Shown here in pieces: positions 23,401 through 35,537 of a DNA stretch of 64,000 nucleotides. How positions within the stretch are numbered: position 1 is the stretch's first letter; each line of letters begins with the position of its first letter. The DNA is taken from NCBI RefSeq assembly GCF_949628215.1, contig NC_134288.1, positions 10,237,682-10,301,681 of the forward strand, in the 5' to 3' direction. The notes below the pieces were generated by a model that saw only the letters and a list, made by a program, of their open reading frames with translations, was not told where the DNA came from and searched no databases. The position numbers were made by a program, and so were the translations under genes. Source of the stretch: Phalacrocorax aristotelis. Lineage: Eukaryota > Chordata > Aves > Suliformes > Phalacrocoracidae.

Positions 23401-26400
23401 GATCCTCTGATTCAGTAAATAAAAGTAAGAAACATAACCTCTGGGTCACTATTTAGGAGACTCTGTCAATGAAGATCAAACCCAAGATCTCCTGAAGCAA
23501 GACTATGTCTCAATCACAGCTGCATCAGAAAGTGCATGCTTAAAACTCTCAGGGGTTTTAAGCACCTAGCACTGCAAACCTCAGCACTAAAACTTACTTC
23601 AGAAGTATCTGCACTCAATAGATATAAGGTTTTGAGGACATATTTATGTCAGTAGACAAAATCCTTGCACCAAGATAAGATAGATGGCTGGCCAGAATAT
23701 GACATGGCCAAAAAGCCCCTTCCAGGAAAGACCATACGTCTTCCAGTGCACAAATTTACACATTTTAAGAACAATTAGACAGGAAATGCTGAACTTTTAT
23801 TTCAGCATATATTTGCATTTTTTACCTCTGCTAAGCTAGTAAAAATAAATTCAGCTTGCACAGAATAAATATTGTTTTTGTGTATAAACTAGTACGGATA
23901 TCTGACTCAGTTCCTAAGGGACTTTATACCAAAGCATCACTTTAGTCTCAGAGGCGCTGTTGCATTGTCTCACTGACAATGAGCTTTGTCTCACTGACAG
24001 GTAGAAGATTAGGACAGATTTGGCCAATGCCCTTAATAACATGCTTTAGCTTTTGGTCAGCCTTGAATTGGTTGGGCCGTTGGACTAGATGATCATTGTA
24101 GGTCATTTCCAACTGAAATATTCTATTCTATTCTATATTAGAATTGGGGCGAAACACCACAGATAACTGAGTTTGTAAACTAAGAAGTGAATAAACTGTA
24201 GAAGGTGTGGAAAATGTATCATCCTGTCGTCCCATCCTGTAAAGTGGGGTCAACTTTCATTTTAATGTCTTCATGAGACCTCGGGTAGCTGTTAAGCTAC
24301 AATCCTATCTAAAAGGTGAAGTCAGCCGCTCAATATTTCTGAATATTTATGCCCAGTAATCAGCAGTCTGATCCTGCTTTGTTTATATTCCATTGCACAC
24401 CCCATGCAACAATTAATCTTTATTAATTTTTTTTATCTAGCTTTTCTCTGCACTGTATATATTACATGGGCAATATTACTTTCTCCCTGTTGCAAGAAGG
24501 GAGATTACCTGGGCTTTCACCAAGCCACCAATAGGGTGAGGGTGCTCTCAGCTTGCTTTCCCTTTAGTGACTCATTTCCCGTGCTCCCTCTAGTGCTGTA
24601 CAGCACATACTGCATTTCCATAACCCTTCTTGCTCTGCATGAGCACTACACACAGCGTTTATCCACATAAAGTATCTCCAAGCTACCCCCCGGAGACACT
24701 ATCCAGCTGCTCCCCGAGGAGCTGCAGTGCAGGAGTCGGAGGAATGGCTGGGGACAGGCATGGTGCACAAGCAACGGGAACCATCTTCCCGCTTGCAATA
24801 TGCCTGCACAGTGGGGCTCACCACCTAGTATTCATTAAAAAGTTCTGTTCTCTGCTTCCTAACCAGATAAAATTAAACTGTAGACTGAGCAGCCTGTCTT
24901 TTTGTTCGGTGTTTAATGATGTCCAGCAAAAGAGAACGAGGCCGTTAAGGCTCAACACCGATACAGAGTAATTCATAACAAACCAGAGGCCCAGCAAGAC
25001 CAATTTATATGAATTCAGGCAATTTAAATGGATGAGGCTGGATGTGCTATGCCTGATAGCAAGGTCAAAGGAAGGTTATTATAGGAAAATAATTTTGTTT
25101 GCAAAGATAACTTTGGAGAATCAAAAATTGCTTCCATAAAGAATATTATATCATATTATATCATTATATTATTTCATATTATTATATCATTATATCATTA
25201 TATTATATCATATTATATCATTATATCAATATATATCATATTATATCATGAAAAAATGAGAACCATCCAATTATAAATGTAGCCAAAGCACAAACAGAAG
25301 GCAGAGAATGTAGAGAAGGTAGAGAATCTAGAGAGCCAGGAACTGAGTCCTTCAGCATGAAGACTGCAATGCCACATAACAAAAGCAACCACAGTCCTTG
25401 ATAAGCCTTGAGAGTACAACAGCTGTAGACATTTTCACCTGCTGTGAATCCTATCATAAAAATAATGGCCAGACTTTCACATCAGTCTAACTCCCTTCCA
25501 TTTTCTTGCTCCTGAACTTCCAAAACCAGGTCAGCAAGAGAGCTCACACCACCAGAAAACACTAGCGGTTTGTGGTTTGGTTTTTTTTTTTTTCAGACCA
25601 GGGGTTGTATCCCACACTGATGCCGTATACCATCTCAGCTGCTCACCATGAAATTTGAGGCTCAGAAGTTCCCACGGGCAGATGCAAGGGTTACTTTGCC
25701 TTCTGTCAGACATATGCTAATCTGTCACCCAGGAATGGTTTCCAATCACCCGGCTCCTTTCCTCCTAGCTTTCATTTGCAGCTCATGAACGCTACATCAA
25801 GCCACGTTATGCATAGCCAATGGATTAGCAAACCACTCAAGCTGTAGCACTGGAACATGTGGGCTGCCCTCAGGAAAACAAGCAGGGAAATCCCCTCTTC
25901 TACGGGCTCAGCAAGAGAGAACGGCCCAAGCTGTGCAGCAGAAACCCAGCAGCCTGGGCTGGGTGGGTGACTGATTGTCAGGAAGGAGAAGCATGGCCTG
26001 GATTGCTTCATAAAACAAATGGAGGAGCTAAATGGAGGCAGTTGTACCAGAGTGTTTGGGGAGTTGGGGCAAACATAGATTCAGACTGTCAGGTCTGAAA
26101 GAGACAAAGAGCTACCAAGGAGCTGGGGACAAAGGCAGGAGTCCACTGCCATGATGTGTCAGGTACAGGCACGCTGTGTGACCGGAATAATTTGGTCTCT
26201 TTGGATCTTGGTTTCCTATGCATTAACTGAGGATTATTATACTTACCTATTATACTGTGATATTATGTGTATAAAAACATTCAGAAAACATATGAATCTC
26301 TAGTACAGCACTAAACCTGTAGAGGTACCTTGAAAGAATAAAAGAACTGTTTGGAAATATGCTGAGCAGCTCTTCACCAGTTGGGATGTGCTGAAGTGCT

Positions 26401-29400
26401 ACAGCACATGCACATGATCTTTGGTTGCTCTCTAGCTCTTCTGTATTTCTAAATCACCACCAAAGACTTGACCATCAGTTTAACTCTGCTCTGGGTAGGA
26501 GACTTTTTTTTCTTTTAATGTAGGCTTACACCCAGAAGAATAAAGCCCATGTCAGTAGGGCAACTTGGAGGGGTTAGGTAGGCATGTTGTTTCCAATTAA
26601 TTCAGGGGTATAGAAGTTTTAGTGAGCTTCAGGTCCCTCCAAGTATTATCATCAAGAATCATCAGCCCCATCCAACATAAGAAAGCTTGAAGCTGCAATC
26701 CATCCTGCTGCCTAAGTTGCTGTCACAAAGGTCTTATCTGCAGCCTTCCGGTTGCCACATCAGGCCACTAAATCTCAGCTTTTTCTCTGCAGAAGGAGAA
26801 TGTGTTCCTCTGATAAAGCAATGCGTTCACCAGATCTGAACCAACGCTGACAGGCTCCAAGAAAGCCCTTTCTTGAGATATCTGAGGGATCCTCACAGAC
26901 TTTACATGATACCATCAAAGAAGACATGATTTATCTTTTAGAAAGAACAAACATTTTCCAAGAACTTAGATCCCTTGTTTCAATACAGTGGTAAAAAAAA
27001 AAAAATAAAAAATGCCTACAATAGATTCTCTTGGCTTGTAAAACTGAAGTCCCAATAAAAGTACCATACATTTCTAAGACCATACACATTCCATCAACAC
27101 CTGAAGAGAAAGAAAATAGTGATTTCTTGAGAACACAGGAAAGAGATGGAGAGGTTGATAAAAAGGGCTGTGACGCTCCAGCATGAGCAGAAGTGTTGGG
27201 ACAGGGCAATAGCATGTAGTGTCCACCAATACCGAAGACAGATTGAGGGGATAGCCCAGACATACATAAGTCACACAACTCTCACATTTCAGTGTAGGAG
27301 GAGAAAATCTCAGGATCTATCGAGGCACATTTACCACGCCCTGTCGTGAGGCCAGGAATGACAAACTGGTGTTTCCTCTTGGCTCCACCTTCTCAGGCAT
27401 GCTAACGTCGGAGAAAAGCCCATGAGGCTGTCACCTTACTGCATCATTTCATAATCTCATGTCTCTTTATTCAACCCAGATGCCTAGAAACGGTAGGAAA
27501 AGTCACAGTCCTGCAGAGCCCAGCCAGACACCCCTTTCGTGGTGTACACAAGCACAAAGCTCGGTGCAGATGCTGTGGGGAGGAGGTGCGAGGGCTCTGC
27601 CCCTGCAAGGTCTGCCCAGCAGCACGGCCAACACTGCAGCTGAGCCTGCACTGAGCATGTGCCACCGTGTCCTCTGCTCTAGCACCAAAAACAACCACCA
27701 CAGCCAGGAGAAAACGCCTGAGGTAGCAGGGAGAAAAGAGGGGTGACTGCTGGGCTGGGGAAGCAAGCCCCATTTCTTTCCATCCCAGGGATTTGTTTGT
27801 TTAAACAAACCCAAGAAAATCTTCCCCAGGGGGATAAGCCCCCGGGCATCAGCTGCAGACAATTACAGCCGCTCTCCCTTCAGCACAGATTTGGTTTTGC
27901 TGTGGATAAGGAAGAAATCAAACAAGACTTTTTCCCTAATTTAAGGATTTGCTTGCCTATTTCTCCTGCCATTGCAGGCTACACCCCATTCCTGCTATAA
28001 GTGCCATAGGCGATGGGGAGCTGCTGCCTGCAAAGGCAGCTGGGCGAGGCTCAGCCCCACTTCCTCCCTCAGCAAACATTGCCCTATTCTCTTCACTCCT
28101 GCCACGGCACTGCTTTCCCATGACTTTCTACTCCTTGCAATTGTTTCTCTACTTGATCTGAGCGACACAGAAGCGTAGTTTCTCTGAGCACATGCTTCTT
28201 CATGATCCTAAGTCTCCTTTGACAGTAAAACTGCATCTTCAGGAAGATTAAATATGCCATTGGCATCTGGTGGGTTGGGAGGGTGAGAATGCACCAAATG
28301 GAAAATGCATGTTATGCCTATGCGTGTTTCACCCACCACCTCGTCCATCTCAAGTTCGATGCAACCTTGGTTTAGATGGCTGGTAAGCCTGAGTCGTCCC
28401 TCCCATCCCCACTCTGCAAATGAGGTCCAATCCTGTTCTGTAGGACAGGAAGGCAGATGGGTGGGACCTCCTGAGCATGCACTGGCACACACATTCATTG
28501 ACACAGGGATACTCGCAGAAATATATACAATAGCTGGAGATTTTCTATCATAGAGACACATTTTTTCAATGTGGCTTTACCATCTTTAATTGCATGCAAA
28601 GCCCACTCAGGATCAGCGGCACCTTACACCCCCCCACAGCCCTCCATCTCTCTGTCCTTCTCTCCTCTGCATCCCCATGTCTTTTAAAAGGAGAAAGAAA
28701 TAGATGCACAGCAAAAGACATAGGCAAAGGCCAGTGAAAGAAGCAGGAAGTGTTGTCTTGTCTCCTGGCTGGTTCCCTGCCTGGGGTGGGGGCACAAAGC
28801 ACTGCCTGCTTTTCCTTTTTGTCTGCTGTTCCTGTTCAGCCCTCCAGGATTTAGCTTCCCCCGCCCAAGCCCCTCTTCATGCACTGCAGAATTCAGAGCT
28901 ATTTCAAGAGAAAACCTGTTTTTTTTTTTAAAGACACAGCCCCCCTAAACCCACCCACTGTTCATTGTACCATTTCAGGCTTTTCTTCTCCTTCATCCAC
29001 ATTCCCAGTTTTGGCCATCTGAATCCCTCCTCCCCAGTTAAAAGGGGCAAGACACATCTTTAGGAAACAGCTGGACCGAGGAAGCACAGGATGCTCAGGG
29101 CAGACTGCCATCCTGCAGCCAAACCCGACCCTGGCACCGGGCTCCTGGGCAGCCGTGCTGTGAATCCCGTTATTGCTGCAGGAGGGAGGAAGGGCTTCCC
29201 TTGCAGCATTTCATTTCATCCAACGCCATCAGAGGACCGCTCCCCTGTAGCCTCTTCTAATGTGAGCTGTGGAAGAAGTCTACGGATGGGAAGCCCTGAG
29301 AATACACAGAAACCCATCTAGGTTATTCTGGCTGGGTTTGGGGAATTTTCTAGGGCATTACTGTCAGTCTCTTGCCTGTGGCTTTCTTTCTATTACCCAT

Positions 29401-29869
29401 TTAGGCAATACATGATCTTCACAAAACAAAACGTAATTGCTGATTTCTCTGCATCCAGCTACACAGTGTGCAATTTTTTCTTAGGAAAAAAAAAAAAAGC
29501 TGTATCATGCTATAAAAATAATTATTAATTGGCATGCAGCAGCATCTTCTCATGGCACAATGTAATGGCAGCAATATTCTAAATTGGCAAGTTTATCACA
29601 TGTGTATTCATATTAAAATAAAAAGCCCACCTGCTATCTTGCATCAGAGGGGTGTGTGTGTATGGGGGAGGAAGGGGAACAATGCTGCCATACCAGCTGC
29701 CTCCTCATCAGAGAACTCCCCCGAAACGCACAGGGGAAAAAAAAAAAAAAAAACAAAACCCAAACCCTCAGAATAATGATAAAAGAAATAAAACCTGATG
29801 GTTCTATAAGCGTGTTGATGACAAGCCCCCCCAAAAGATGTCTGTCCTACCTGAGACAGTGCTGGCCAT
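17439..29869 (-). CDS. STMN3: STMN3 (stathmin-3 / SCLIP), complete spliced CDS
   Basis: STMN3 is a neuronal stathmin that binds two tubulin heterodimers and promotes microtubule disassembly at Golgi and vesicle membranes. The CDS is join(29851-29869, 20388-20483, 19744-19919, 18006-18197, 17439-17498) on the minus strand: 543 bases, 180 residues plus stop, the same length as human SCLIP. It starts MASTVSAYKEK. Residues 1-38 form the membrane-anchoring A domain, with the two palmitoylated cysteines at 22 and 24 (LSLICSCF). Residues 39-180 form the stathmin-like domain, with Ser-Pro sites at 60, 65, 68 and 73 in the proline-rich regulatory part and a long helix after about residue 80. The four introns have phases 1, 1, 0 and 0. 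All junctions are GT-AG except intron 4, which begins GC. The gene runs away from RTEL1, its head-to-head neighbour. No truncation or frameshift is seen. Confidence 0.97.
17499..18005 (-). other. STMN3: STMN3 intron 4, a GC-AG intron
   Basis: The only donor that keeps the protein intact is AGAAG followed by GCAAGT at 18006/18005. Every other donor base matches the U1 consensus, as is usual for the minor GC-AG class. The acceptor is TTTGCAG at 17499. No in-register GT is nearby. Confidence 0.92.
18006..18197 (-). CDS. STMN3: STMN3 coding exon 4
   Basis: Sixty-four codons from [10 protein letters not shown] to RERLREK encode the central tubulin-binding repeats of the helix. It begins after CTTGGCAG and ends at the GC donor. 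Both boundaries are phase 0. Confidence 0.97.
18198..19743 (-). other. STMN3: STMN3 intron 3
   Basis: GT-AG intron of about 1.5 kb, nearly half of it taken by a CR1 LINE in the sense direction of the gene. Confidence 0.9.
18463..19183 (-). mobile_element. CR1 LINE fragment (minus)
   Basis: Reading the minus strand, the sequence follows CR1 from the reverse transcriptase end (GGGGAGGAACAACCCCATGT side at 19.15 kb) to the 3' tail near 18463. Plus-strand signatures are GGTTGGAAGGGACCTCTGGA and CTGCTTGAGCAGGCAC. The open frame at 18825-19151 keeps [10 protein letters not shown] and [20 protein letters not shown], typical of the CR1 reverse transcriptase end, but it is truncated. Confidence 0.95.
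19744..19919 (-). CDS. STMN3: STMN3 coding exon 3
   Basis: It encodes the start of the stathmin-like domain, from [20 protein letters not shown] through the Ser-Pro-rich regulatory segment to EAAEERRK. It joins in phase 1 upstream and phase 0 downstream. The donor is AAG followed by GTAACG. Confidence 0.97.
19920..20387 (-). other. STMN3: STMN3 intron 2
   Basis: GT-AG intron of 468 bases in phase 1. Nothing else was recognised in it. Confidence 0.92.
20388..20483 (-). CDS. STMN3: STMN3 coding exon 2
   Basis: It encodes the membrane-targeting A domain, [19 protein letters not shown] to YQYG. The CSC pair (residues 22-24) is the palmitoylation site known in SCG10-type stathmins. The acceptor TTTTTCAG and donor GTACGT are clear. 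Confidence 0.97.
22800..23130. promoter_or_regulatory. STMN3: GC-rich, CpG-containing patch in STMN3 intron 1
   Basis: The composition jumps from about average to clearly GC- and CpG-rich for roughly 330 bases. It holds the duplicated RE1-like half-sites and a short tandem of GGGACCCCCGCCC. It could be a silencer or an internal promoter. No first exon with a good donor was pinned down. Confidence 0.5.
23052..23111. promoter_or_regulatory. STMN3: Tandem RE1/NRSE-like element (REST half-sites)
   Basis: TTCAGCACCACG, the left part of the REST consensus (TTCAGCACCACGGACAGCGCC), occurs at 23063 and again at 23098. Each is preceded by GGAGCTGTCC, the reverse complement of the right half (GGACAGCGCC) with one mismatch. 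The two copies are 25 identical bases with a 35-base period. The half-sites are inverted relative to a canonical RE1. SCG10/STMN2 is a founding REST target, so REST control of a paralogue is plausible. Confidence 0.5.
23995..24136 (+). mobile_element. Short CR1 LINE 3' tail (plus)
   Basis: The segment reads AACATGCTTTAGCTTTTGGTC, then TTGGACTAGATGATCATTG and TTTCCAACTGAAATATTCTA, and ends in ATTCT repeats. This is the 3' terminus of a CR1 subfamily different from the ATTCTATGAT-ended copies. Confidence 0.88.
25138..25251. repeat. AT-rich tandem repeat (TATATCATTATAT-type)
   Basis: Variants of TATATCAT and TATTATATCAT repeat for about 110 bases with almost no G or C. It lies in STMN3 intron 1. 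Confidence 0.9.
27795..27810. promoter_or_regulatory. Perfect 16-bp forkhead-type palindrome
   Basis: GTTTGTTTAAACAAAC is its own reverse complement and contains two divergent GTTTGTTT-like forkhead cores. It lies in STMN3 intron 1. It may simply be chance. Confidence 0.3.
29851..29869 (-). CDS. STMN3: STMN3 coding exon 1
   Basis: Nineteen coding bases, ATG at 29869 followed by MASTVS and one base of the next codon, then donor GTAGGA. This is the conserved tiny first coding segment of the neuronal stathmins. The 5' UTR continues to the right. Confidence 0.93.
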
Positions 29870-30075
29870 GCTGCTGCGGTGGGAGCGGAGCCGGTGCTGC
29901 AGGAGCTGGAGCGCAGGGAGCTGCGGAGGTGCTGCAATGCTGCGGGGAGGGAGGACTGACTCAGCTGGAGGGGGCTGCAGCCATCCGCGGCAGGGAGAGG
30001 CTGGAGAGCCCAGAGAAAGGGAAGGGGTGGAAAGAAAAAGAAGGGTCACTAGTTCAGAATATTAATTAGCGTATC
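29870..30075 (-). promoter_or_regulatory. STMN3: STMN3 5' UTR and proximal promoter
   Basis: GC-rich sequence immediately upstream of the STMN3 ATG. It contains TGACTCAGC at 29958-29966, a match to the AP-1/NF-E2 (MARE half) motif. A T/A-rich TTAATATT stretch near 30060 could act as a weak TATA element. The start site itself is not determined. Confidence 0.45.
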
Positions 30076-33000
30076 AGGCCTCCTTTCCTGGGTGGCTTTG
30101 ACGGCAGACCCCTCCCAGGCAAGACTGCCTGCCAGAAACACAGACCCACCGCGGAGGGGGAGGGGGGCGAGGAGACACACCCAGCCGGGCTCTGGCAAAA
30201 GATTATTTTTTCCTCCTCTTCCTCCTTTTCTTGTCTGCTCTAGACGGGCTAAAATGCTTTTTCCCTTGCTGAAAGGAGAAACAATCAAATTCACTGACTT
30301 TTTTTTTTTTTTAAACCATCCATTCCAAGGCAGTGCCCACCCGCAGGGCCAGGTCTGGGGTCTGGCTTAGCTAGGCTGGGGTGTGAAACCCAGTCCCCAA
30401 TACTTGAGGCAGCTGTAGGCAAACAGCAAAGGGAGGAGGTATCCCAGAGAGGCTCAGCATTTTTAGGCATGAGGTTTTTTTGCACCAGCACTGGGGGACA
30501 AAAGGGGCTACAGTTGGGGGGTGGAGGGGGAGGAACTGCTGTAAAAGTAGAGGTGGAGGAGGAAAAGCAGAACAGAGCCTTCTGCTTTCAGTGGGACTTG
30601 TCTGGGTTTCTCCCCCAGGCCAGGCATCAGGACCCCTTTTCCTTTTCTGTTCTGTTTTCTATCATTTCTATAATTTCCGTTCGTGGCTGTTGCTAAGGGT
30701 CAATGCACCTGTGCTTTTAGAGGATCACACACACATTTGGGACTGAGGAACCCTCCCCAGTCCCTGTTGCTGGCTGCATAAACCCCACCTCGGGGCCTGC
30801 GGTTGTGATCCCATGCCATCCTCCCAGCCTCTGGCCCACTCCTGCCAGATGTTTTCCTGCCAGCTGCACATCCACTCTAGCTGAAAACACCTCAAATCTC
30901 CCGGCATGCTGCAATGCAGACACTCCCAAACAATTCCAGCAGCTGCAGGGAACTAGAGATTGTTTGAGTAGCTGCTGGCATTCTGCCTTGGCCAGGGGCA
31001 GAAGCCACAGGCAGTGCCTACTGAATTCAGTTAAAAGACAGAGATTTCCTTTTTTCCCCTCCATCTCCAGGTGTCCTAGTCCCTCAACACTGTATATATA
31101 AAGAAAAAAAAGTATTATAGGAAATAAGTCTTATTCAGAATAACATTTACACTATCCACACATTTTCAATGTGTATTTGGAACAGAGGCTTTTTTATTAC
31201 CATTACCTGCTCCCTGCTCTGTCCAAGGCTTCTTTCATAGTTGCAACCCTACTTTCTCCTTGGGTTGAATCTCTAAGACTTTACAGGTTATCTTGAAGGC
31301 AGTGGGCTGAATTGTATGTGTTTCCAAAACCCACTCCCCATTCACAGATGAAGGCAGCTATCCCAGGCACCTGAATGCTGGAATAATTTCCCCGCTCTAT
31401 TCAGGATGAGCTCTGGCTTTGGCTTACCTACCATGAGAGGGTCTGCCTACCTCTTGCAATATTCTAGAGCTTCCGAGTATAAATTGCATGCATTTTATTC
31501 CTTTTATTTAGAAAAAAGGTACAGAATGCTTTCAAGGCACCATGGCATGTGTCCCAGTGGTATACACTGTATGAGAAATGGTGACCAAACTGAGTTTATG
31601 TGGCTACACCACACATCATACACTGTAGCTCCAATATTGTTCATGCTTTCTAGACAACCTGTCCTATAAATAATGTTAATACAATTAATTCTGGATCCAT
31701 CAGTAACACTGGGAGATAGTTCTTCCTTATTTTCCACTATCTTTTCAAGTTTTCCCTGATTTTCACTAGGGAGCATCTGAAGTCATGGGCTATTTTTTTC
31801 AAGCTGGGGATTAGGAAAAATTGGTGAGTATTTGGCTAACGTATCCTGTGCCTTCATCACCCACAACATCTGCCCAGGCAGACTATCAGGAAACAATAGA
31901 TTTTCACAGAGAATCAGCAAATAAGTTGGTTCGGTAGCATGCATTGCTTTCACTACTTTATTGCAAAAGTTTTCAACATTTTTAACAACTAGATATTCCT
32001 AGATGTCTTTCAGCATAGGAAGGGCTTCTTCCAATAACTCATGATTTCACCAATGCTGAAAAAACACCAGTCTACAAGAGTATATCTGTGCAAACTGCTA
32101 ATGGCGGCTCTTCTGTTGGTTTTGAAGCACTGAAGTGTCCTAAAAGAAAAATTCACAGTCTGACCAAATAGGTTCTCTCTTCAACACATCCCAGAAGTGG
32201 GGACCTGGAACAATCCTCATGTTTCATTACAGGGTACACTCATCTGGGGCAGCTCCTTTGCAAGTTAGTATTGCTATTTGTGGCTGCAAGCCTGGCAGAA
32301 GCACGGCTTGGAACAAGAAATATTTGGGGAACAATTTTATCTAGTGACTAATGAAATGACATTGACAGATGAAAATCATCTGGTCTAAAAGGAAAGCACG
32401 GGCTGTGACACGGGAGGCTCTAACACACGGTACTGAGGCAATAGCATTGTTGTGAGACCTGCCAGTACCATTTGCGGCCTCAAGCTGGGAAAAGCTGCCT
32501 TAGTTGGCAAGAAATAGTAATTCCCCATAGGGCAGCAGTCAACCCCATGAAATTGTAAAATAATAGAAGAGAAAGGAGAAAAAAAGAATTGCGGGAGAGA
32601 AACCAGTGACAGCAGCATCAGCACTAACTCAGGAAAACGTTTCCCTGGAGGCAAGAGAAACAACGGTTACTCTGATATTTCCTCTTTAGTATCTATCTGC
32701 ACCTCAGAAATGAGGCCAAGCTGTACAAAGGATCTGGATCAGGAAGAAGAGGAGTTGTACTAATTCAGTCACGTCAAGGTGTGGAGGAAGCTAGGAGTTC
32801 AGGTCACGCTAGGGTCTGCTCAGCTACAATGGGTATCGTGCGTACATGAAGTTAGCCATGCCAAGCTACATGACTGAGCAACTACAAATGGTAAAGAGCA
32901 GCAAACATTGAACACGTGAAGTTGTGAAGTCTGCTCTAGTGGTTCCCTTCCGGCCTCACCAAATCTCTAATCCCATCTGCTTTAGTTTCTCCATCTGTAA

Positions 33001-35537
33001 AATGAGTATTTACTCACCTCCCTAATAACAATAAGATTGTGACCAAAATTGGACGGTCAAAGCAGAAAGCTATTTTGTTATTTCCCAACAGTAAAGGGAC
33101 AGAAAGACTCTGGATTATCAGGATTCAAAGGAATCCAAATAATTTTGTGGCCAAACAGAAGTTTTAGACTGTTGCTATGAGAACCATCACATCTCAGAAA
33201 GACAACGAACTGTAATTTAATCTCTCCTAGCTGAAAGGGGAAAAATAACCTTCATGCAAACTGCAGGAGTTTCACAGCCAGTCATTGCAGCTCTTCAGAC
33301 TCTTTTGTCCCATTCCTCAAGTTTCTTGCTTGTCTGGGAGGAGATATTCACTTTGTATTTCTGCACCACACAAGTGTTATACTGGCCGGGCCTGCTGCAG
33401 TTCGGTTCAGCCACTCACACCCCCACGTCCCCACAGAGTTTAAGGATCATCTTTTCCATGGATTTTCTTTTGTATATTTTTTCTCTTGATCATCCAAGAT
33501 CTTGACCATCCACTTGCGAGCGAGCAGTGGAAGCACCTGGGATCCTGCTGCCTGGGTTGGCATGTAGAGGCCGCTTTGGGTGCAGGGACTGGCCTTTCAT
33601 ACAACCCTCTGTGCTGCTCGGACATTTTTTAAACCTCTCCTCCCTCTTCCTCCCTCTCCAGTCTCCTGCCTTGTAAGAACTCAGGTTTAATTCTATGGAG
33701 TCAAACACCAGAACGACAATCAGGTGTAAGACCAGTGCCTGCCTTTATCACATCTGTATCCCTTCATAAATCTTCTAGCATTGACAAACCTTCACAATTC
33801 TTTTGCAACCTGAATCAGACATAAATTTTTCTCTTTAAACTTACAAATTTTTGTCTTCTCTACCCTTAGCTTTTAGCAGAAACTGGCGCAGCAAAGCTGA
33901 AGAGAGTCTCACCGATGTTGGCGCTGCAGCCTTGGTCAAGTAAGGTAAGTGGTGCAGAGGAACAACCCTCCAGGAGGCTAAAGAGCGCTCAGCCGGTGCT
34001 GACTCATGTTTGCCCCTGGACACCAGCTCATCTGCTGACTCACACTCCCCTTTTGGGTTTGATAACCTTCCAGCTCTTCTCTCTCGGAAGGTAACGCTGC
34101 TTCAATCAGCATTACTTAAATAACAGTTAAAATAATCTGATTTGATACATTATTGATATTATTCTTCAGTGCAGGAAAGATATATTTACAGGAAGTAACA
34201 GTAACGACACAGTATTCCACATATTTATGATGAGTTTTAAACCTTTATTCTCCATTATAAATACCTTAACCCACACTCTCATTTTACAATCTATACAAAG
34301 CCATTTCTTCTGCAGCTGAATTTTGCATGACTGGTATCAAGGTAAAAAGTTCACAGTCAGAAACACAAACAAAATCAGTTGTTATATTTTGTGTGGTGCG
34401 CTGTGAAGGTCGGAAGGCACAACTCCACGCTCCCTAGCCCATTTGCTACAATTAGAGACAGTTTACAATCCAGGCGAATTCTGCTCAAAGACTTTGAAGG
34501 CTCGCAACCAAAACAGCAACACCCGTAAGCTCCCCTAACCAAACACCTGGAAGACACAGAATGCACTGGAAGTTTAAGAGAACAGATTACACAATATACT
34601 CAAGTTTAAGGTCTGTTCCTTTGAATAGTTATTTTTCTTTAAATATTATAACACTTCTACATACAAACAAGCTGTGCAGCCTGCTAAGAATACAGGCATT
34701 TTAAATTTACAATAAAACAAGCCACATCCTGTTCTACATCTACACAGTAACAACCTAACAGTGTGAGGTGCAACAATAAAGAACAGACATATATGTGTAA
34801 AATATTTTCTTCCTACTTTCTTCCTCTTATAACTGCAAAAAATATGGGTTTGGAAAATTTGGGGATCCAGGTAAACCATGCCCATGTATTTATGAAAATA
34901 CTTACCTGGTCTGCTAGAGTCCTACAAACTGAGTAATCCATCAATCCAGGGCAGCTCAGAGTTCACCACAATCACACACATGTGGAACCAACCCTGACTG
35001 AGCAACTGAAATGCTGATGCAGCCATTCCTGGCCATGTGCACGGATACAAGGGACTGAAGGCTGACAGAATTGTGCTGGAGCAAAGCAGGGAACAAAGGA
35101 GCAGCACATCCACCCCTAACAAAAGACACCCGTCACAATTCATTACTGTCCTTAATGCAGAAGCTACAAAGCTCAATATAATGACACAGAAACCCTTATA
35201 TTTCAATGCTGAGAATTTCAACAAAGAATCCCATAGTATTCCACCTTCTCCTTTATGCAGAACCACTGGAGGGTGGCAGACACACAGTACAAAGCAGAGC
35301 ACTGGAGACAAATTCTTGTCAAGGGCATTCCTTATCACAGGGCTCCTCTGAGTCGTTAGTGAAGGGGAGAAACACCGGCCCTGGACAGCCCTTGCCCAGG
35401 AGTGCTCACACGCTCCAGGGACACCGAACAGGGCTGAGAGGCTTTAGAAATGCAGCTGCTTTGATACTTTTACCATCCATATTGTCACTCTTCTCCCTCT
35501 TCGCGGCCAAACCCTGGCCTCCGCCACAGGCACAGGA
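30076..35537. other. Intergenic region between STMN3 and RTEL1
   Basis: This stretch separates the two divergent promoters. I see no coding exon, RNA gene or known transposon. Two TGCTGACTCA motifs at 33997 and 34033 are listed separately. Short open frames on both strands show no recognised similarity. Confidence 0.5.
33997..34042. promoter_or_regulatory. Paired MARE/AP-1-like sites
   Basis: TGCTGACTCA occurs at 33997-34006 and again at 34033-34042, in the same orientation and 36 bases apart. It matches the left arm and core of the Maf recognition element (TGCTGACTCAGCA). Confidence 0.35.

Larger units (their letters stand above)
20484..29850 (-). other. STMN3: STMN3 intron 1 (9.4 kb)
   Basis: Donor GTAGGA at 29850 and acceptor TTTTTCAG at 20484, phase 1. 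A large first intron is normal for stathmin genes. It contains the RE1-like duplication (23.05-23.11 kb), a short CR1 tail (24 kb), an AT-rich tandem repeat (25.14 kb) and a forkhead-type palindrome (27.8 kb). The rest is unique sequence without recognised exons. Confidence 0.9.

Noticed and set aside
25138-25251. The AT-rich tandem as a CRISPR array or replication origin
   Set aside because: There are no spacers and this is a vertebrate intron. It is a simple-sequence tandem.
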